DNA from: Sulfurovum sp. UBA12169
Lineage (GTDB): Bacteria; Campylobacterota; Campylobacteria; Campylobacterales; Sulfurovaceae
NCBI GenBank assembly: GCA_002742845.1
Contig: DLUH01000001.1
Coordinates: 375,291 to 439,290 of the forward strand
DNA length: 64,000 nucleotides
Reading direction: 5' to 3'
Shown piece by piece: positions 9,155-18,387 of this stretch. Positions within the stretch are counted from its first letter, which is position 1, and every line of letters starts with the position of its first letter. A model generated the notes under the pieces. The model saw nothing but the letters and a program-made list of their open reading frames with translations. It ran no database searches and was not told the origin of the DNA. Both the position numbers and the translations under genes were made by a program.

Positions 9155-10378
9155 TCAGCCTTGTACTCCGTCAGCCCTTGGCAAAAGCAAATAGCGATAG
9201 AATGTCGCATAATAAATCCCAAAAGGGAGTATCCAAATGATTGTAGACAAAATATAAAGCATATTTGCCGCTTGCGGAAAATATGCGATACTAATCCGCG
9301 CAATTGTAGCAACAACTATCAACAGTACGCTTAAAACCATCAATTTATTTGATACCAGATGTCTTCCGGTATGCACATATGAGACGATCACCATCACCAT
9401 GTAAAAGCTTAGTCCGAATGCTCCCGTGCTCAAAAAATGCCTAAAGTGGTTTTGCAGCGTCCCCTGCCCATAAAGAATATCAACCCCCATGAAACCGTAT
9501 CCGCAAGCCATCAGCACAAGAATCAACGACAAATAAATCGTATATGGCTTAAATATAATTTTTTCAAATTCCAGATTGTAGTCATTTAAAATACCTAAAA
9601 TTGCAGCAAATGCAGCCAATCCTATCCATCCCAATGCCGAGTTTGTCCCATAAAAAAATTCCACTGCTGCAAACAAAGCGATACTGAAAATAGCCAGATT
9701 ATACCTAAAAGGTTTGGCGAAAAATTTGTCATCCATTCCCTCATCTTCCATAATCTCATTGATAACTTCCATATTGACTCTTCGCAAAGCCAAAAGCAGA
9801 AGTATCATCATGATGCTCAGTGCCGCTTTTAAAATCTCCAATGCCGATGTTTCAAAGATCCCCATCATCGAACCGTAAAACCAACTCTCTACGATCAGCA
9901 TCGTCGCTAACGCATACCCTAAAGAAGCATGTCTTTGTAACGGATCAAGCACCACAGGTTTAAAAGCCCATCCAATCACGACCACCAACAAAGAGAGATT
10001 GATTAAAGCGATCACAAACAGGGGAAGGATATCGATCATCCAAAAACTTATCCTGCCGGCTACCCAAAGCAGTATCACATACTTCAATTTTTTTCCTATA
10101 AGCGGAACAACTCCGGGGAAAAGTTCAGGAACGCCGGTAAAAACAAACGCCATGATTCCCGCCACACCTACGCCAAAAAGATATTCATAGATGTGCCATT
10201 CCAAAAGATAACTTCCGAAAGGATTGACCACGCCGGCCCATGCCAAAGCCCACATGATCGCAGTGATGATTATGTAAGGTGCCAAAAGTAAAAAAATCGG
10301 CCTAAATCCGTAAGCCAAATAAATAGGTACATTTTTTTCTTCAGGATAATGAAGATAATGTTTCGTTGCATTTGCCAT
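9155..10378 (-). CDS. NnrS family membrane protein
   Basis: A 407-residue polytopic protein with about 12 transmembrane helices. Histidines in the helices (for example WHIYEYLFG and VSYVHTGRHL) and FTGVPELFPG are typical of NnrS. NnrS is a heme- and copper-containing membrane protein linked to tolerance of nitric oxide and to denitrification. Its ATG overlaps the stop of the upstream ABC ATPase gene by one base, so it is translated with the transporter. Pairing with an NMT1-type ABC transporter and an HPP protein suggests one function, possibly nitrogen-oxide or metal related. Confidence 0.85.
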   Translation of the reverse strand: MANATKHYLHYPEEKNVPIYLAYGFRPIFLLLAPYIIITAIMWALAWAGVVNPFGSYLLEWHIYEYLFGVGVAGIMAFVFTGVPELFPGVVPLIGKKLKYVILLWVAGRISFWMIDILPLFVIALINLSLLVVVIGWAFKPVVLDPLQRHASLGYALATMLIVESWFYGSMMGIFETSALEILKAALSIMMILLLLALRRVNMEVINEIMEDEGMDDKFFAKPFRYNLAIFSIALFAAVEFFYGTNSALGWIGLAAFAAILGILNDYNLEFEKIIFKPYTIYLSLILVLMACGYGFMGVDILYGQGTLQNHFRHFLSTGAFGLSFYMVMVIVSYVHTGRHLVSNKLMVLSVLLIVVATIARISIAYFPQAANMLYILSTIIWILPFGIYYATFYRYLLLPRADGVQG

Positions 10379-11115
10379 TATTTGATCTCCAGTTCAAATG
10401 TATTGAGTATATCTTGATCTTTGAGCAGCTCAACCATCCTGTCAAATACCTCTTTATCAGTTCTTTCGATTTGCGGCGTATCAATCGTGATACGTTTGAC
10501 TATCTTTCCAGGATCGCTTTTGAGAAGCAATATTTTATTACTCAAACGAATCGCCTCCATGATATCATGCGTAATAAACAAAATCGTCAAATTGTGGTGT
10601 GCGATATAGTCTATCAGATGATTTTGAAGCTCTTTTTTCAGTCCGATATCCAGTGCCGAAAAAGGTTCATCCAAAAAAAGCAAACTGGGCTCGACGACCA
10701 GTGCTCTGGCAAAACTCACCCTTTGCTTCATGCCCCCGCTTAAATCTTTGGGAAATTTCTCCAGGTCTTTAAGCTCAAGTCCAAATTCAAGCGCGATATC
10801 CGTAGCTCTTATCTCAGCCTCTTTTTTGCAAACCCCTTTGGCGATAAGCCCCAAAGCGATATTGTCCAGTACGCTTTTCCATGGCAGAAGCCTTGGCTCC
10901 TGAAAAGCAAAAGAGCTGCTTTTGAAGGTATTGACAATCTCGCCTTCGGTAAGGTCAAGCAACCCTGCACAAAGATGCAACAGTGTTGTTTTTCCTCCGC
11001 CGCTGGGCCCCACAATGGAGATCACTTTTCCTTTTTCAAGCGTAAAATTGATATCTTCCAAAACTCTGAAAAATCCAAACGAATGGTTTAACCCTCTAAC
11101 TTCTAGTCTCTCCAT
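10378..11115 (-). CDS. ABC transporter ATP-binding protein (SsuB/TauB type)
   Basis: A 245-residue ATPase with Walker A (GPSGGGKTT), signature LSGGMKQRVSFARAL, Walker B (LLFLDEP) and H-loop (FITHD), which group it with nitrate/sulfonate/taurine importers. The ATG overlaps the permease gene end by 13 bases. With the permease and binding protein it forms a complete importer. The substrate is not readable from the ATPase. Confidence 0.9.
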   Translation of the reverse strand: MERLEVRGLNHSFGFFRVLEDINFTLEKGKVISIVGPSGGGKTTLLHLCAGLLDLTEGEIVNTFKSSSFAFQEPRLLPWKSVLDNIALGLIAKGVCKKEAEIRATDIALEFGLELKDLEKFPKDLSGGMKQRVSFARALVVEPSLLFLDEPFSALDIGLKKELQNHLIDYIAHHNLTILFITHDIMEAIRLSNKILLLKSDPGKIVKRITIDTPQIERTDKEVFDRMVELLKDQDILNTFELEIK

Positions 11116-11885
11116 GCTTCTACCTCTTTTTTAATAGGTTCCAATACAATATACTCCAAGAACAAAAGCGATCCTATCATCACCACCACCAACGCAAGCG
11201 CAACGGTTGTATCGAGCTGACTTCTTGCCACGGCCAAAGCTGCCCCTATACCGTCACTGCTGCTTAATAGCTCAGCCATCACCACTATTTTCCAGCTCAT
11301 TCCCAAACCACTTACCCAGGCAGGAAAAATATAGGAGAAAATATGCGGAAAATAGAGATTGGTAAATTTCTGCCACAGTGACAATCCAAAACTGTCCACC
11401 ATCTCTTTAAGTTCCCCTTCTATCGTTCTGGTTCCCTGCATGGCGCCGACAAAAACGATCGGAAAGGAAGCGATAACCACCGTAAAGATCACGCTGGTAT
11501 CCCCCATACCAAACCATATCATCGCAAGCACCACCCAGGCGATCGGAGGCATTCCCACCAAAATAGTAACAACAGGCCTGCTCATAACAGAAGCGGTGGC
11601 AAAAAATCCCGCCATAAGCCCCAAAACAGAACCAAGCACCAAGGCAGCGGCAAATCCTATGATGGCTCTTGTGAGCGTAAGGATCATATCTTTTATAATA
11701 TATTCATCGCTAAAAAACCCGACTACCGTGCTAAAAGTCTCTTTGGGGGAAGGCAGCACCAAATCACCATACAACTGATATCCCACATCCCAAAGAGCGA
11801 TAAACAAAAAGATAGAAGCTACCGCGCCCCACCCGCTCCATAAAAACCACGGAAAATCTTTAAGTATTTTTAAAATAAATTTCAT
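11103..11885 (-). CDS. ABC transporter permease (SsuC/TauC type)
   Basis: A 260-residue inner-membrane permease with six hydrophobic helices and the BPD-transport loop near PAWVSGLGMSWKIVVMAELL, typical of NitT/TauT-type systems. It starts with ATGA overlapping the stop of the binding-protein gene. It forms the membrane channel for the NMT1-family substrate-binding protein encoded just upstream. Confidence 0.9.
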   Translation of the reverse strand: MKFILKILKDFPWFLWSGWGAVASIFLFIALWDVGYQLYGDLVLPSPKETFSTVVGFFSDEYIIKDMILTLTRAIIGFAAALVLGSVLGLMAGFFATASVMSRPVVTILVGMPPIAWVVLAMIWFGMGDTSVIFTVVIASFPIVFVGAMQGTRTIEGELKEMVDSFGLSLWQKFTNLYFPHIFSYIFPAWVSGLGMSWKIVVMAELLSSSDGIGAALAVARSQLDTTVALALVVVMIGSLLFLEYIVLEPIKKEVEAWRD

Positions 11886-12853
11886 TTGCTGTAAAACTCA
11901 CTTTCTGGCAGTTTTTTGCCTATAAGCTTAGGCTCTATCTCCAAAATTTCACTAAAAAAACGTTCACACTCCTCTTTAGAATCCTGCGCATTTTTATATT
12001 CAAGTTTTACAAATCCTATGGAGTCTTCGATCACCTCTTTGTCAAACATCTTCAAATACTTCGCGGTCAATTCGGCCGCCTCTTTCGGATTTTGTTTATA
12101 CCACTCAAGCGCTTTTTTATACTCTTCGTCTACTCTTTTTTTGGTATGTTCATCCATGTCTGCAAATGTTGCGATACCCGCTATGGGCAATTTATTTGTT
12201 GTGCCTGTAACCCTGCCCCATTCATCTTCTATATTGAGCACTCTCTTGATCTCGGGCGCTACAAGTTTCAAAGGAAATGAGCCTGTCTTTCTCATCACCA
12301 TAGATGTAGCAGGCTCAGCCAAAAGCACCGTGTCGCTTTGTCTAAGCATCAGCGATGTAACCGCATCAGGAGGTGTTGGGACAAACTTGAGCGTTACATC
12401 TTTTTTGCTGTTTATTCCTGCTTTTTTTAGCAAGGCTTGAAAGATGATATCGGGCATATCCCCCCTAAACGGTATCACCACCTCTTTGCCTTTCAAATCT
12501 TCTATGCTTTTGATAGTAAAATCCCTGCTTACAATATCCAAAATTCCCCAAACTGAAACATTCATAAGCTCCAACGGGATTTTTTTGTTATATAAGTTTG
12601 CGGCCACATTGGTCGGAATTGCTACAAAATCAACTTGTCTGTTAAGAAGCATCGCTCTAAGCTCATCGGGATTGTTCCATACTTTAAACTCAACATTCGA
12701 TGCGACATCGCTTAAGCTGTTATCTTCAATGATTTTAAAAAATGGGTGAGATGCGGTTGCGATTGGACCGCTTAATACTATATTTTTCTGATCTGCAGAA
12801 ATAATGGTTTGCGCTAAAAAAACCAGCATCACTATTTTGATTATCGATTGCAT
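11882..12853 (-). CDS. NMT1/SsuA-type ABC substrate-binding protein
   Basis: A 323-residue periplasmic protein with a signal peptide (residues 1-19, ending near SADQ) and an NMT1/SsuA-like two-lobed fold: DFVAIPTNVAANLYNKK near residue 75 and PDAVTSLMLRQSDTVLLAEP near residue 160. Family substrates range from sulfonates and nitrate to thiamine precursors and metals. It is the first gene of the five-gene leftward operon, has a good SD (AGGAG), and sits 34 bases downstream of a perfect Fur-box-like palindrome, which hints at iron or another metal as the controlling signal. Confidence 0.85.
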   Translation of the reverse strand: MQSIIKIVMLVFLAQTIISADQKNIVLSGPIATASHPFFKIIEDNSLSDVASNVEFKVWNNPDELRAMLLNRQVDFVAIPTNVAANLYNKKIPLELMNVSVWGILDIVSRDFTIKSIEDLKGKEVVIPFRGDMPDIIFQALLKKAGINSKKDVTLKFVPTPPDAVTSLMLRQSDTVLLAEPATSMVMRKTGSFPLKLVAPEIKRVLNIEDEWGRVTGTTNKLPIAGIATFADMDEHTKKRVDEEYKKALEWYKQNPKEAAELTAKYLKMFDKEVIEDSIGFVKLEYKNAQDSKEECERFFSEILEIEPKLIGKKLPESEFYSK

Positions 12854-12886
12854 ATCTTTTCTCCTGTTTGTTGGGTTAAAAATTTC

Positions 12887-12909
12887 ATTTTAATAATGAT
12901 TATTAAAAT
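12887..12909. promoter_or_regulatory. Fur-box-like palindrome upstream of the ABC-NnrS operon
   Basis: Perfect 11-bp arms ATTTTAATAAT and ATTATTAAAAT flank a single G. The AT-rich layout resembles Fur-family binding sites in Campylobacterota. It lies in the 103-base gap between the AraC-type regulator gene and the NMT1-type binding-protein gene, where a repressor would block transcription of the operon. Binding by Fur, or by a relative such as Zur or PerR, is inferred. Confidence 0.6.
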
Positions 12910-12956
12910 TATACTGCAAAAAACAATGATTAAAACTTGATTTACATCAATATTTT

Positions 12957-13832
12957 TCAAAATTTGATTGAAACATAAAAACTTAAATCAAACGTATTGT
13001 CTTCTGAGAGAAAATTATTTTTAGCGTAAATCACATAAGAAGGCTTGGTCGTTGTTTCGTATTCGCTTGCCGGAAGCCATTCATGATAGACCCAATGTAT
13101 CATTTTCAAAATATCTCCCTGTTTGCCTTGCAAATCAAATTTTGCATAAACCCCATCAGATATTTTGAATTTCGGCAAACGGTCATTGGGAATATTTCTT
13201 TCATTTTCAACGACCACGCAGGCGATGTATTGACATTCTTCAAGAGGGGTAATTGTCGGATTATCATGAAAAAGAGCGATTTGCCTATAGTTGGAGATCT
13301 CATTATTGAGTATCCATGTGTGAAGTTTTTGCCACGCCTGCTTGATGTTAACGTTATACCCCCTGTTGCGTATATAATAACTTTCAAACACAGGCATTTT
13401 AACTATTGACGGCATCAGTGTACTAAAATCAGCATCTGACTCCATAGCCATTTTGGATTGCTGCAGGATTTGATTTGAATACGTTCTATACCCCCCGTTT
13501 CTCCATATTTTCGGGGTCATTTCAAAACGTTCCGCAAATGCTTTTATAAAAGAGGACTGGGAACTGTAGCCGCACATATTTGCTATGGCGGAAATAGTCG
13601 AAAATTTATTGGTCAGCAACAGATTGGAAGCTTTTTGAAGCCGGATTGATTTGATGTTTTCATAGATATTTTTTCCGAAAGCCTCTTTAAATATCCTATG
13701 CATATGGAATTTGCTTATGCAAAGGTCCCTGCTTAGCTCTTCAATGTCTATATGCGTATCTATATGGGTATAAATATAGTACATAATATTGTTTGCGATT
13801 TTTGTTCTTTTTTTCAATGTCTCTTTTTTCAT
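12957..13832 (-). CDS. AraC-family transcriptional regulator with GyrI-like effector domain
   Basis: A 291-residue protein with an N-terminal AraC-type double helix-turn-helix (about residues 15-110, including LCISKFHMHRIFKEAFG and MCGYSSQSSFIKAF) and a C-terminal GyrI-like/SOUL-type small-molecule-binding domain (about residues 135-291), the order of Rob- and SoxS-like multidrug regulators such as BmrR relatives. It lies just upstream of the ABC-NnrS operon on the same strand and may regulate it. The effector is unknown. Confidence 0.85.
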   Translation of the reverse strand: MKKETLKKRTKIANNIMYYIYTHIDTHIDIEELSRDLCISKFHMHRIFKEAFGKNIYENIKSIRLQKASNLLLTNKFSTISAIANMCGYSSQSSFIKAFAERFEMTPKIWRNGGYRTYSNQILQQSKMAMESDADFSTLMPSIVKMPVFESYYIRNRGYNVNIKQAWQKLHTWILNNEISNYRQIALFHDNPTITPLEECQYIACVVVENERNIPNDRLPKFKISDGVYAKFDLQGKQGDILKMIHWVYHEWLPASEYETTTKPSYVIYAKNNFLSEDNTFDLSFYVSIKF

Positions 13833-13982
13833 ACCATATTATAGCTATTTTAGATTATTCTACAAACACAAATAGAGTATAAAATAAGCAATATTGAGCA
13901 ATATATTTAGCAATAAAAAAGAAGAAATATTTCTATAAATATCCTACAATTCGTAAAATATTATACAAAAGGTAATGAAACG

Positions 13983-15431
13983 ATGAAAAAAATTACAAAA
14001 ATCCTGGTAGCCAATCGAGGCGAAATAGCCTTGAGAATCATCAGAGCGTGCAAAGAGCTTGACATAAAAAGTGTGGCCATGTTTTCAGAGGTGGACATAG
14101 AAGGACTGTGGGTAAGAAAGGCTGATGAATGCTATCCTATCTTGGGCAATCCTCTTGATGCCTATCTTAACTACGAAAAAGTCATAACCCTTGCTCTTAA
14201 ATCAGGATGCGACGCGATACATCCCGGATATGGGTTTTTATCGGAAAATGCCGAATTTGCGAAAGCCTGCGAAGAAAACGGACTCATTTTCATCGGTCCA
14301 AAACCGGAACATATTGCACTCTTTGGAGACAAAATGGCATCAAAAGTTGCCATGAAAGAGATCGGCGTGCCTGTTTTGGAGGGAACGGATGAGCCTATTA
14401 TTGATATCAAAGAAGGAATTAAAATCTCCAAAGAGATCGGTTTTCCTGTTATTATCAAAGCAGCGTTTGGCGGCGGCGGAAGAGGAATGCGTATCGTAAG
14501 AAACGAAAAGGATTTTACTGAACTCTTTGAATCCGCTACCTCCGAAGCCAAAAAGTATTTTGGCAAAGGGGATGTATTTATCGAAAAGTATGTTGAGCAT
14601 CCAAGACATATCGAAGTGCAAATTGTTGCAGACAAACACGGCAACGTGGTGCATTTGGGTGAAAGAGACTGCTCCATCCAAAGAAGACACCAAAAGGTCA
14701 TCGAAATCGCTCCTTCTCCCAGACTAAATGAGAATGTCCGAAGAGAACTCTACAGAATATCCACCAAAGCCATGTTTAAACTAGGCTATGAAAGTGTAGG
14801 AACCATCGAATTTTTGGTAGATGCGCAGGATAATATCTATTTTATCGAGATGAATACCAGAGTTCAAGTAGAGCACCCGGTCACCGAGCTTATTTCCGGC
14901 ATTGACATCATACAAAGAATGATAGAGATAGCTGAAGGAGATAAATTAAAATTTTTACAAGAAGAGATCAAATTTAGAGGATATGCCATCGAGTTTCGCA
15001 TCAATGCTGAAGACCCCAAAAAGAACTTCTTTCCGGCCGCAGGCAAAATCACCAACTATATAGCGCCCGGCGGTCCGGGAGTTCGGATGGATAGCGGACT
15101 CTACAGCGGATACACCGTTCCTGCAAACTATGATTCTATGCTTGGAAAATTGATTATTTGGTCTTTGGACTGGCAAGGAGCAGTGAAAAAAGCACGAAGG
15201 GCTTTGGATGAGTTTTTCATTGATGGCCTTCCTACCAATATTCCTCTGCATAGAGAAATCGTCAGGGATCAGGACTTTATCGACGGAAAATTCGATACCG
15301 GTTATCTGGATGAAAAATTGGAGCATTTCAAGCTGGATGCCATCAATCATATCGAAGATGAAGAAAAACGGCTCAAAGAGATTACGCAATTGATTGAAAT
15401 GATTAAAAACAAAAATATCACCGTAAGATAA
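13983..15431 (+). CDS. Biotin carboxylase subunit (pyruvate carboxylase subunit A / AccC-like)
   Basis: A 482-residue ATP-grasp enzyme that carboxylates biotin with bicarbonate and ATP. The N-terminal domain begins ILVANRGEIALRI. The glycine-rich ATP loop is AFGGGGRGMR (about residue 165), and the catalytic region EMNTRVQVEHPVTE lies near residue 290. A length of about 482 with an extended C-terminus fits the stand-alone biotin carboxylase of two-subunit pyruvate or 2-oxoglutarate carboxylase in Campylobacterota better than AccC of about 445 residues. No carboxyltransferase subunit is adjacent, so the partner cannot be confirmed. Confidence 0.85.
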   Translation: MKKITKILVANRGEIALRIIRACKELDIKSVAMFSEVDIEGLWVRKADECYPILGNPLDAYLNYEKVITLALKSGCDAIHPGYGFLSENAEFAKACEENGLIFIGPKPEHIALFGDKMASKVAMKEIGVPVLEGTDEPIIDIKEGIKISKEIGFPVIIKAAFGGGGRGMRIVRNEKDFTELFESATSEAKKYFGKGDVFIEKYVEHPRHIEVQIVADKHGNVVHLGERDCSIQRRHQKVIEIAPSPRLNENVRRELYRISTKAMFKLGYESVGTIEFLVDAQDNIYFIEMNTRVQVEHPVTELISGIDIIQRMIEIAEGDKLKFLQEEIKFRGYAIEFRINAEDPKKNFFPAAGKITNYIAPGGPGVRMDSGLYSGYTVPANYDSMLGKLIIWSLDWQGAVKKARRALDEFFIDGLPTNIPLHREIVRDQDFIDGKFDTGYLDEKLEHFKLDAINHIEDEEKRLKEITQLIEMIKNKNITVR

Positions 15432-15573
15432 CAGACCCCCATATATCAACTCCCGAGTTATCCGTTTTAGGTTAACACTCAGGAGAGATAAATAAAACAT
15501 AAAAAAGATTTTTATTTTCTTTTAATTATAGTTGGGATACGATAAGAATACAAATTACCTCAAGGAGAATAAA

Positions 15574-16170
15574 ATGTATAAACGTATTTTAATCGCAAGC
15601 GCGCTTGCTTCTACGCTGCTCGCAGGCAGTGCAATGGCATCAGGCCATTATGGTATGAAAAATTCCATGTGCAACCAAGGCAGCATGAAAGGTTCTATGT
15701 GCAACCAAAGCGGTATGAAAAACTCTTCCATGTGCAACAAACAACAAAATAAAGGGCAGCACAGCCAGCACAAAAAACAGTTTGTCAAAAAAGTCATTGA
15801 TGCTGTCAGCAAAACAGGCATTGATGCCGAACAAGCACAGAAAGTAACCGATGCGATCAATGCTTACAAACAAGCAAAAATGGCAATGAAACAAGAGGGA
15901 CCGGTCTGCCCGCTTGATGCTTTTAAGGGAAACAGCTTTGACAAAAAAGTATTTAGAGAAACCATGCTCAGCAAACCTGATGCGATGATTAGCGCCAGAG
16001 CCGATATGCTAGAGAGCATTTATGCCATCCTCAATGAAGAGCAGCGCAAACTCTTTACGCGCGAGTTTACTGCCCACATGATCGAAAAAACAATTAAGAA
16101 AAATATGATCAAAGGGTACATGATGCCAAAACGCGGCATGATGATGCAACAGCAACAGCAAAAGCAATAA
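15574..16170 (+). CDS. Met-rich periplasmic Spy/CpxP-like protein
   Basis: About 198 residues with a signal peptide (residues 1-22, ending AMASG), then several MKxSMCNQ-type repeats rich in Met and Cys, a helical Spy/CpxP-like core with LNEEQRKLFTREF, and a Met/Gln-rich tail. The Met-Cys repeats suggest copper or other soft-metal binding. The LTxxQ-like motif suggests envelope-stress chaperone activity. The start at 15574 follows AAGGAG. It stands alone. The family assignment is moderate and metal binding is inferred. Confidence 0.65.
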   Translation: MYKRILIASALASTLLAGSAMASGHYGMKNSMCNQGSMKGSMCNQSGMKNSSMCNKQQNKGQHSQHKKQFVKKVIDAVSKTGIDAEQAQKVTDAINAYKQAKMAMKQEGPVCPLDAFKGNSFDKKVFRETMLSKPDAMISARADMLESIYAILNEEQRKLFTREFTAHMIEKTIKKNMIKGYMMPKRGMMMQQQQQKQ

Positions 16171-16307
16171 ATTATCAATCCAAAGACCTTTCTTGGGTGT
16201 CTTTGGAAATCCAAAAAATTAAAATCTCCTCTCTATTATTTATTTAACAGACGTTCAACACCTACAATTTTGTATAATTTCAGCGATTTATCCAACAAAG
16301 GCAAACA

Positions 16308-17513
16308 TTGAACAAAAAAGTAGTAGTTATCGGTGGCGGATACGGCGGACTTCGCGCTGTAGAATTTTTAGCAAAACACAAAGATATAGATATAACACTC
16401 ATAGATAAACATCCCTATCACTATCTTCAGACAGAAGCATACGGCTATATCGCCGGCAGATTTGATATGCATGATATCGTGATCGATCTGCAAGAATGGT
16501 GTGACGGATTCAGGAAAAAAGTAAACTTTATATGCGAAAAAGCCATGTCGGCTGATTTTGACGCCCAGTGTGTACAGACCTGCAACAGTACCATCCCTTA
16601 TGATTATCTGGTGATTGCCACAGGCGCCAAAACAAACTTTTTTTCATTTATCCAAGGACTGAGAGAACACAGTTACGGCGTTAAAGATTTGCACAGAACA
16701 TACAACTTCAGAGTAGAATTTGAAAATTTGATTTATAAAAAACTGCAAGATAGAAAAAGTCATGAAGAGATCAATTTGGCTATCGGCGGAGCCGGACTTA
16801 GCGGTGTTGAAGTGGCCGCCGAGATGGCAAATACTATCGAAATGTATAAAAAAACGATAGGAAGCAGAGTCAAAACTATCAAAATCTATCTCATCGATGC
16901 AAGCGAAACCATTCTTCCTGGAATGAGCGATTTTTTAATACGCAATACCCAAAAAAGACTGGAATCTTTGGGCGTCAACATTCTTGTGAATACTTTTATT
17001 GAAAGAGTGGATGAAACGCATATCTATTTTAAGAATTCTCAAAAATTAAAATACCATTTCATGATTTTTACAGGCGGGATTAAAGCCTCAAGTCTCAACG
17101 ACTCCATCACGGAGGCTCCAAAAAATAAAATTTCCCAATTCATACCAACCCGGGAACTCACTATAGGCAACACAAAAAATGTTTTTGCTATCGGTGATTG
17201 TGTCGAGATTAAAGACGCAAAAGGCAATATGCTCCCTCCAACTGCCCAAACCGCAGAAAGAAGCGCCGAGTATGTGGCCAATACTATTCGCAAAAAAATA
17301 GATAAAAAGAGTATTCAATCTTTCGATGCAACAGTGCTTGGAATTTTTATTGCTCTTGGCGGAAGATGGGCAGCGGGTGAACTTTTTGGTGTCATAAAAG
17401 TAAAAGGGTATGCGGCTTATCTGCTAAAAAAAGCCATAACACACATCTATTACATCGGTCTTCACCTTCGCATAAATGCGGGTTACAAAAATAGAATAAA
17501 AGATCCAAGATAA
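16308..17513 (+). CDS. ndh: Type II NADH dehydrogenase-like FAD/NAD(P) oxidoreductase
   Basis: A 401-residue flavoprotein. The FAD-binding Rossmann motif GGGYGG lies at residues 9-14, the NAD-binding motif GGAGLSGVEVA near residue 164, and the C-terminal FAD motif NVFAIGDC near residue 290. The C-terminal segment has an amphipathic helix region, as in membrane-associated NDH-2, which passes electrons from NADH to quinone without pumping protons. The start is TTG at 16308, preceded by AAAGG. A sulfide:quinone reductase role is less likely because the paired catalytic cysteines are not evident. Confidence 0.8.
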   Translation: MNKKVVVIGGGYGGLRAVEFLAKHKDIDITLIDKHPYHYLQTEAYGYIAGRFDMHDIVIDLQEWCDGFRKKVNFICEKAMSADFDAQCVQTCNSTIPYDYLVIATGAKTNFFSFIQGLREHSYGVKDLHRTYNFRVEFENLIYKKLQDRKSHEEINLAIGGAGLSGVEVAAEMANTIEMYKKTIGSRVKTIKIYLIDASETILPGMSDFLIRNTQKRLESLGVNILVNTFIERVDETHIYFKNSQKLKYHFMIFTGGIKASSLNDSITEAPKNKISQFIPTRELTIGNTKNVFAIGDCVEIKDAKGNMLPPTAQTAERSAEYVANTIRKKIDKKSIQSFDATVLGIFIALGGRWAAGELFGVIKVKGYAAYLLKKAITHIYYIGLHLRINAGYKNRIKDPR

Positions 17514-17728
17514 ATTATATCTTCGCGTAAAATATAATTTATTTATTTTCGCTGCTTAAATAAGATGCCTAGCAGCAATCTTATAAAGGAGGCGGCCATC
17601 ATCCAAAATACTTTATCATAACCACCAAAGTGTAAAACATTAGATGCGCTTTTTGGACAGCCTTTGAGAAGCTGCTGTCACAGACGACCGCGTTGCTGTA
17701 CATGCAAGAAAATAAGATGCTCTTATTT

Positions 17729-17770
17729 TTGACGTCAAACTCAATCATTTGACGTCAAAAATGTTATAAT
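17729..17770 (+). promoter_or_regulatory. Double TTGACGTCAA operator and -10 box
   Basis: Two copies of the perfect 10-bp palindrome TTGACGTCAA lie at 17729-17738 and 17749-17758, exactly 20 bases apart (two helical turns), with TATAAT at 17765-17770. The layout fits cooperative binding of a dimeric regulator over the promoter of the coiled-coil gene that starts at 17794. The regulator is not identified. Confidence 0.6.
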
Positions 17771-17793
17771 ACAAAATAAAAAAGGTGCGGTCC

Positions 17794-18270
17794 ATGAAAA
17801 AAGAATTGAAAGAGTTAATAGAGCAGTCCATAACATCACTTGAAAAGATGGAAGAAAAAATAGAAGGTGCAAGTAAGGATTTTACAGAAGAGACGGGTGA
17901 ATTTTGGAACGACCTAAAAAGCCGTTTTTTAAAAATAAAAGATAAACTCAAAGATACCGCTGTAGAATTTGAGAACAAATCAGAACTTCAAGCGCATTTA
18001 AGCATGATGGAAGCACGAGATAAAGCCGAGAAAGTTAAGAAAAGCACAGAAGAGTTCGCTCTTAAAATTTCAAAAAAAGCGCAGCACGAACTGGATATTG
18101 CTGCCCTTAGAGCACATCTGGCAAAAATGGAAAGTGAAGACATATGGGAAGAGACACAAAAAAGACTTTCTAGTAAATACCAAGAATCCAAAATAGAAGC
18201 AGATAAATTGACTCAAAAAGCAGTAAAGGAAATTAATGAAATTTTCTTCAAATTAACCTCCATATTTTAA
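17794..18270 (+). CDS. Charged coiled-coil protein of unknown function
   Basis: A 158-residue protein that is almost wholly helical and rich in Lys and Glu, with no signal peptide or membrane segment. Two similar segments (LQAHLSMMEARDKAEK near residue 70 and LRAHLAKMESEDIWEE near residue 108) look like a degenerate internal repeat. It resembles amphipathic or apolipoprotein-like stress proteins in general character, but no family is certain. Its promoter carries the duplicated TTGACGTCAA sites. A short CCGTTAAAACGG palindrome follows the stop. Confidence 0.5.
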   Translation: MKKELKELIEQSITSLEKMEEKIEGASKDFTEETGEFWNDLKSRFLKIKDKLKDTAVEFENKSELQAHLSMMEARDKAEKVKKSTEEFALKISKKAQHELDIAALRAHLAKMESEDIWEETQKRLSSKYQESKIEADKLTQKAVKEINEIFFKLTSIF

Positions 18271-18387
18271 GCCGTTAAAACGGTTTGAGCGTCTGGATAG
18301 ACATCTCTTTAAAGCATCCAAGAGAAAGCAAGAGCGGTGAAGAGTTGTTGCATCGGACGTTTTTTTAAGATGCAATCAACTTTAAAT

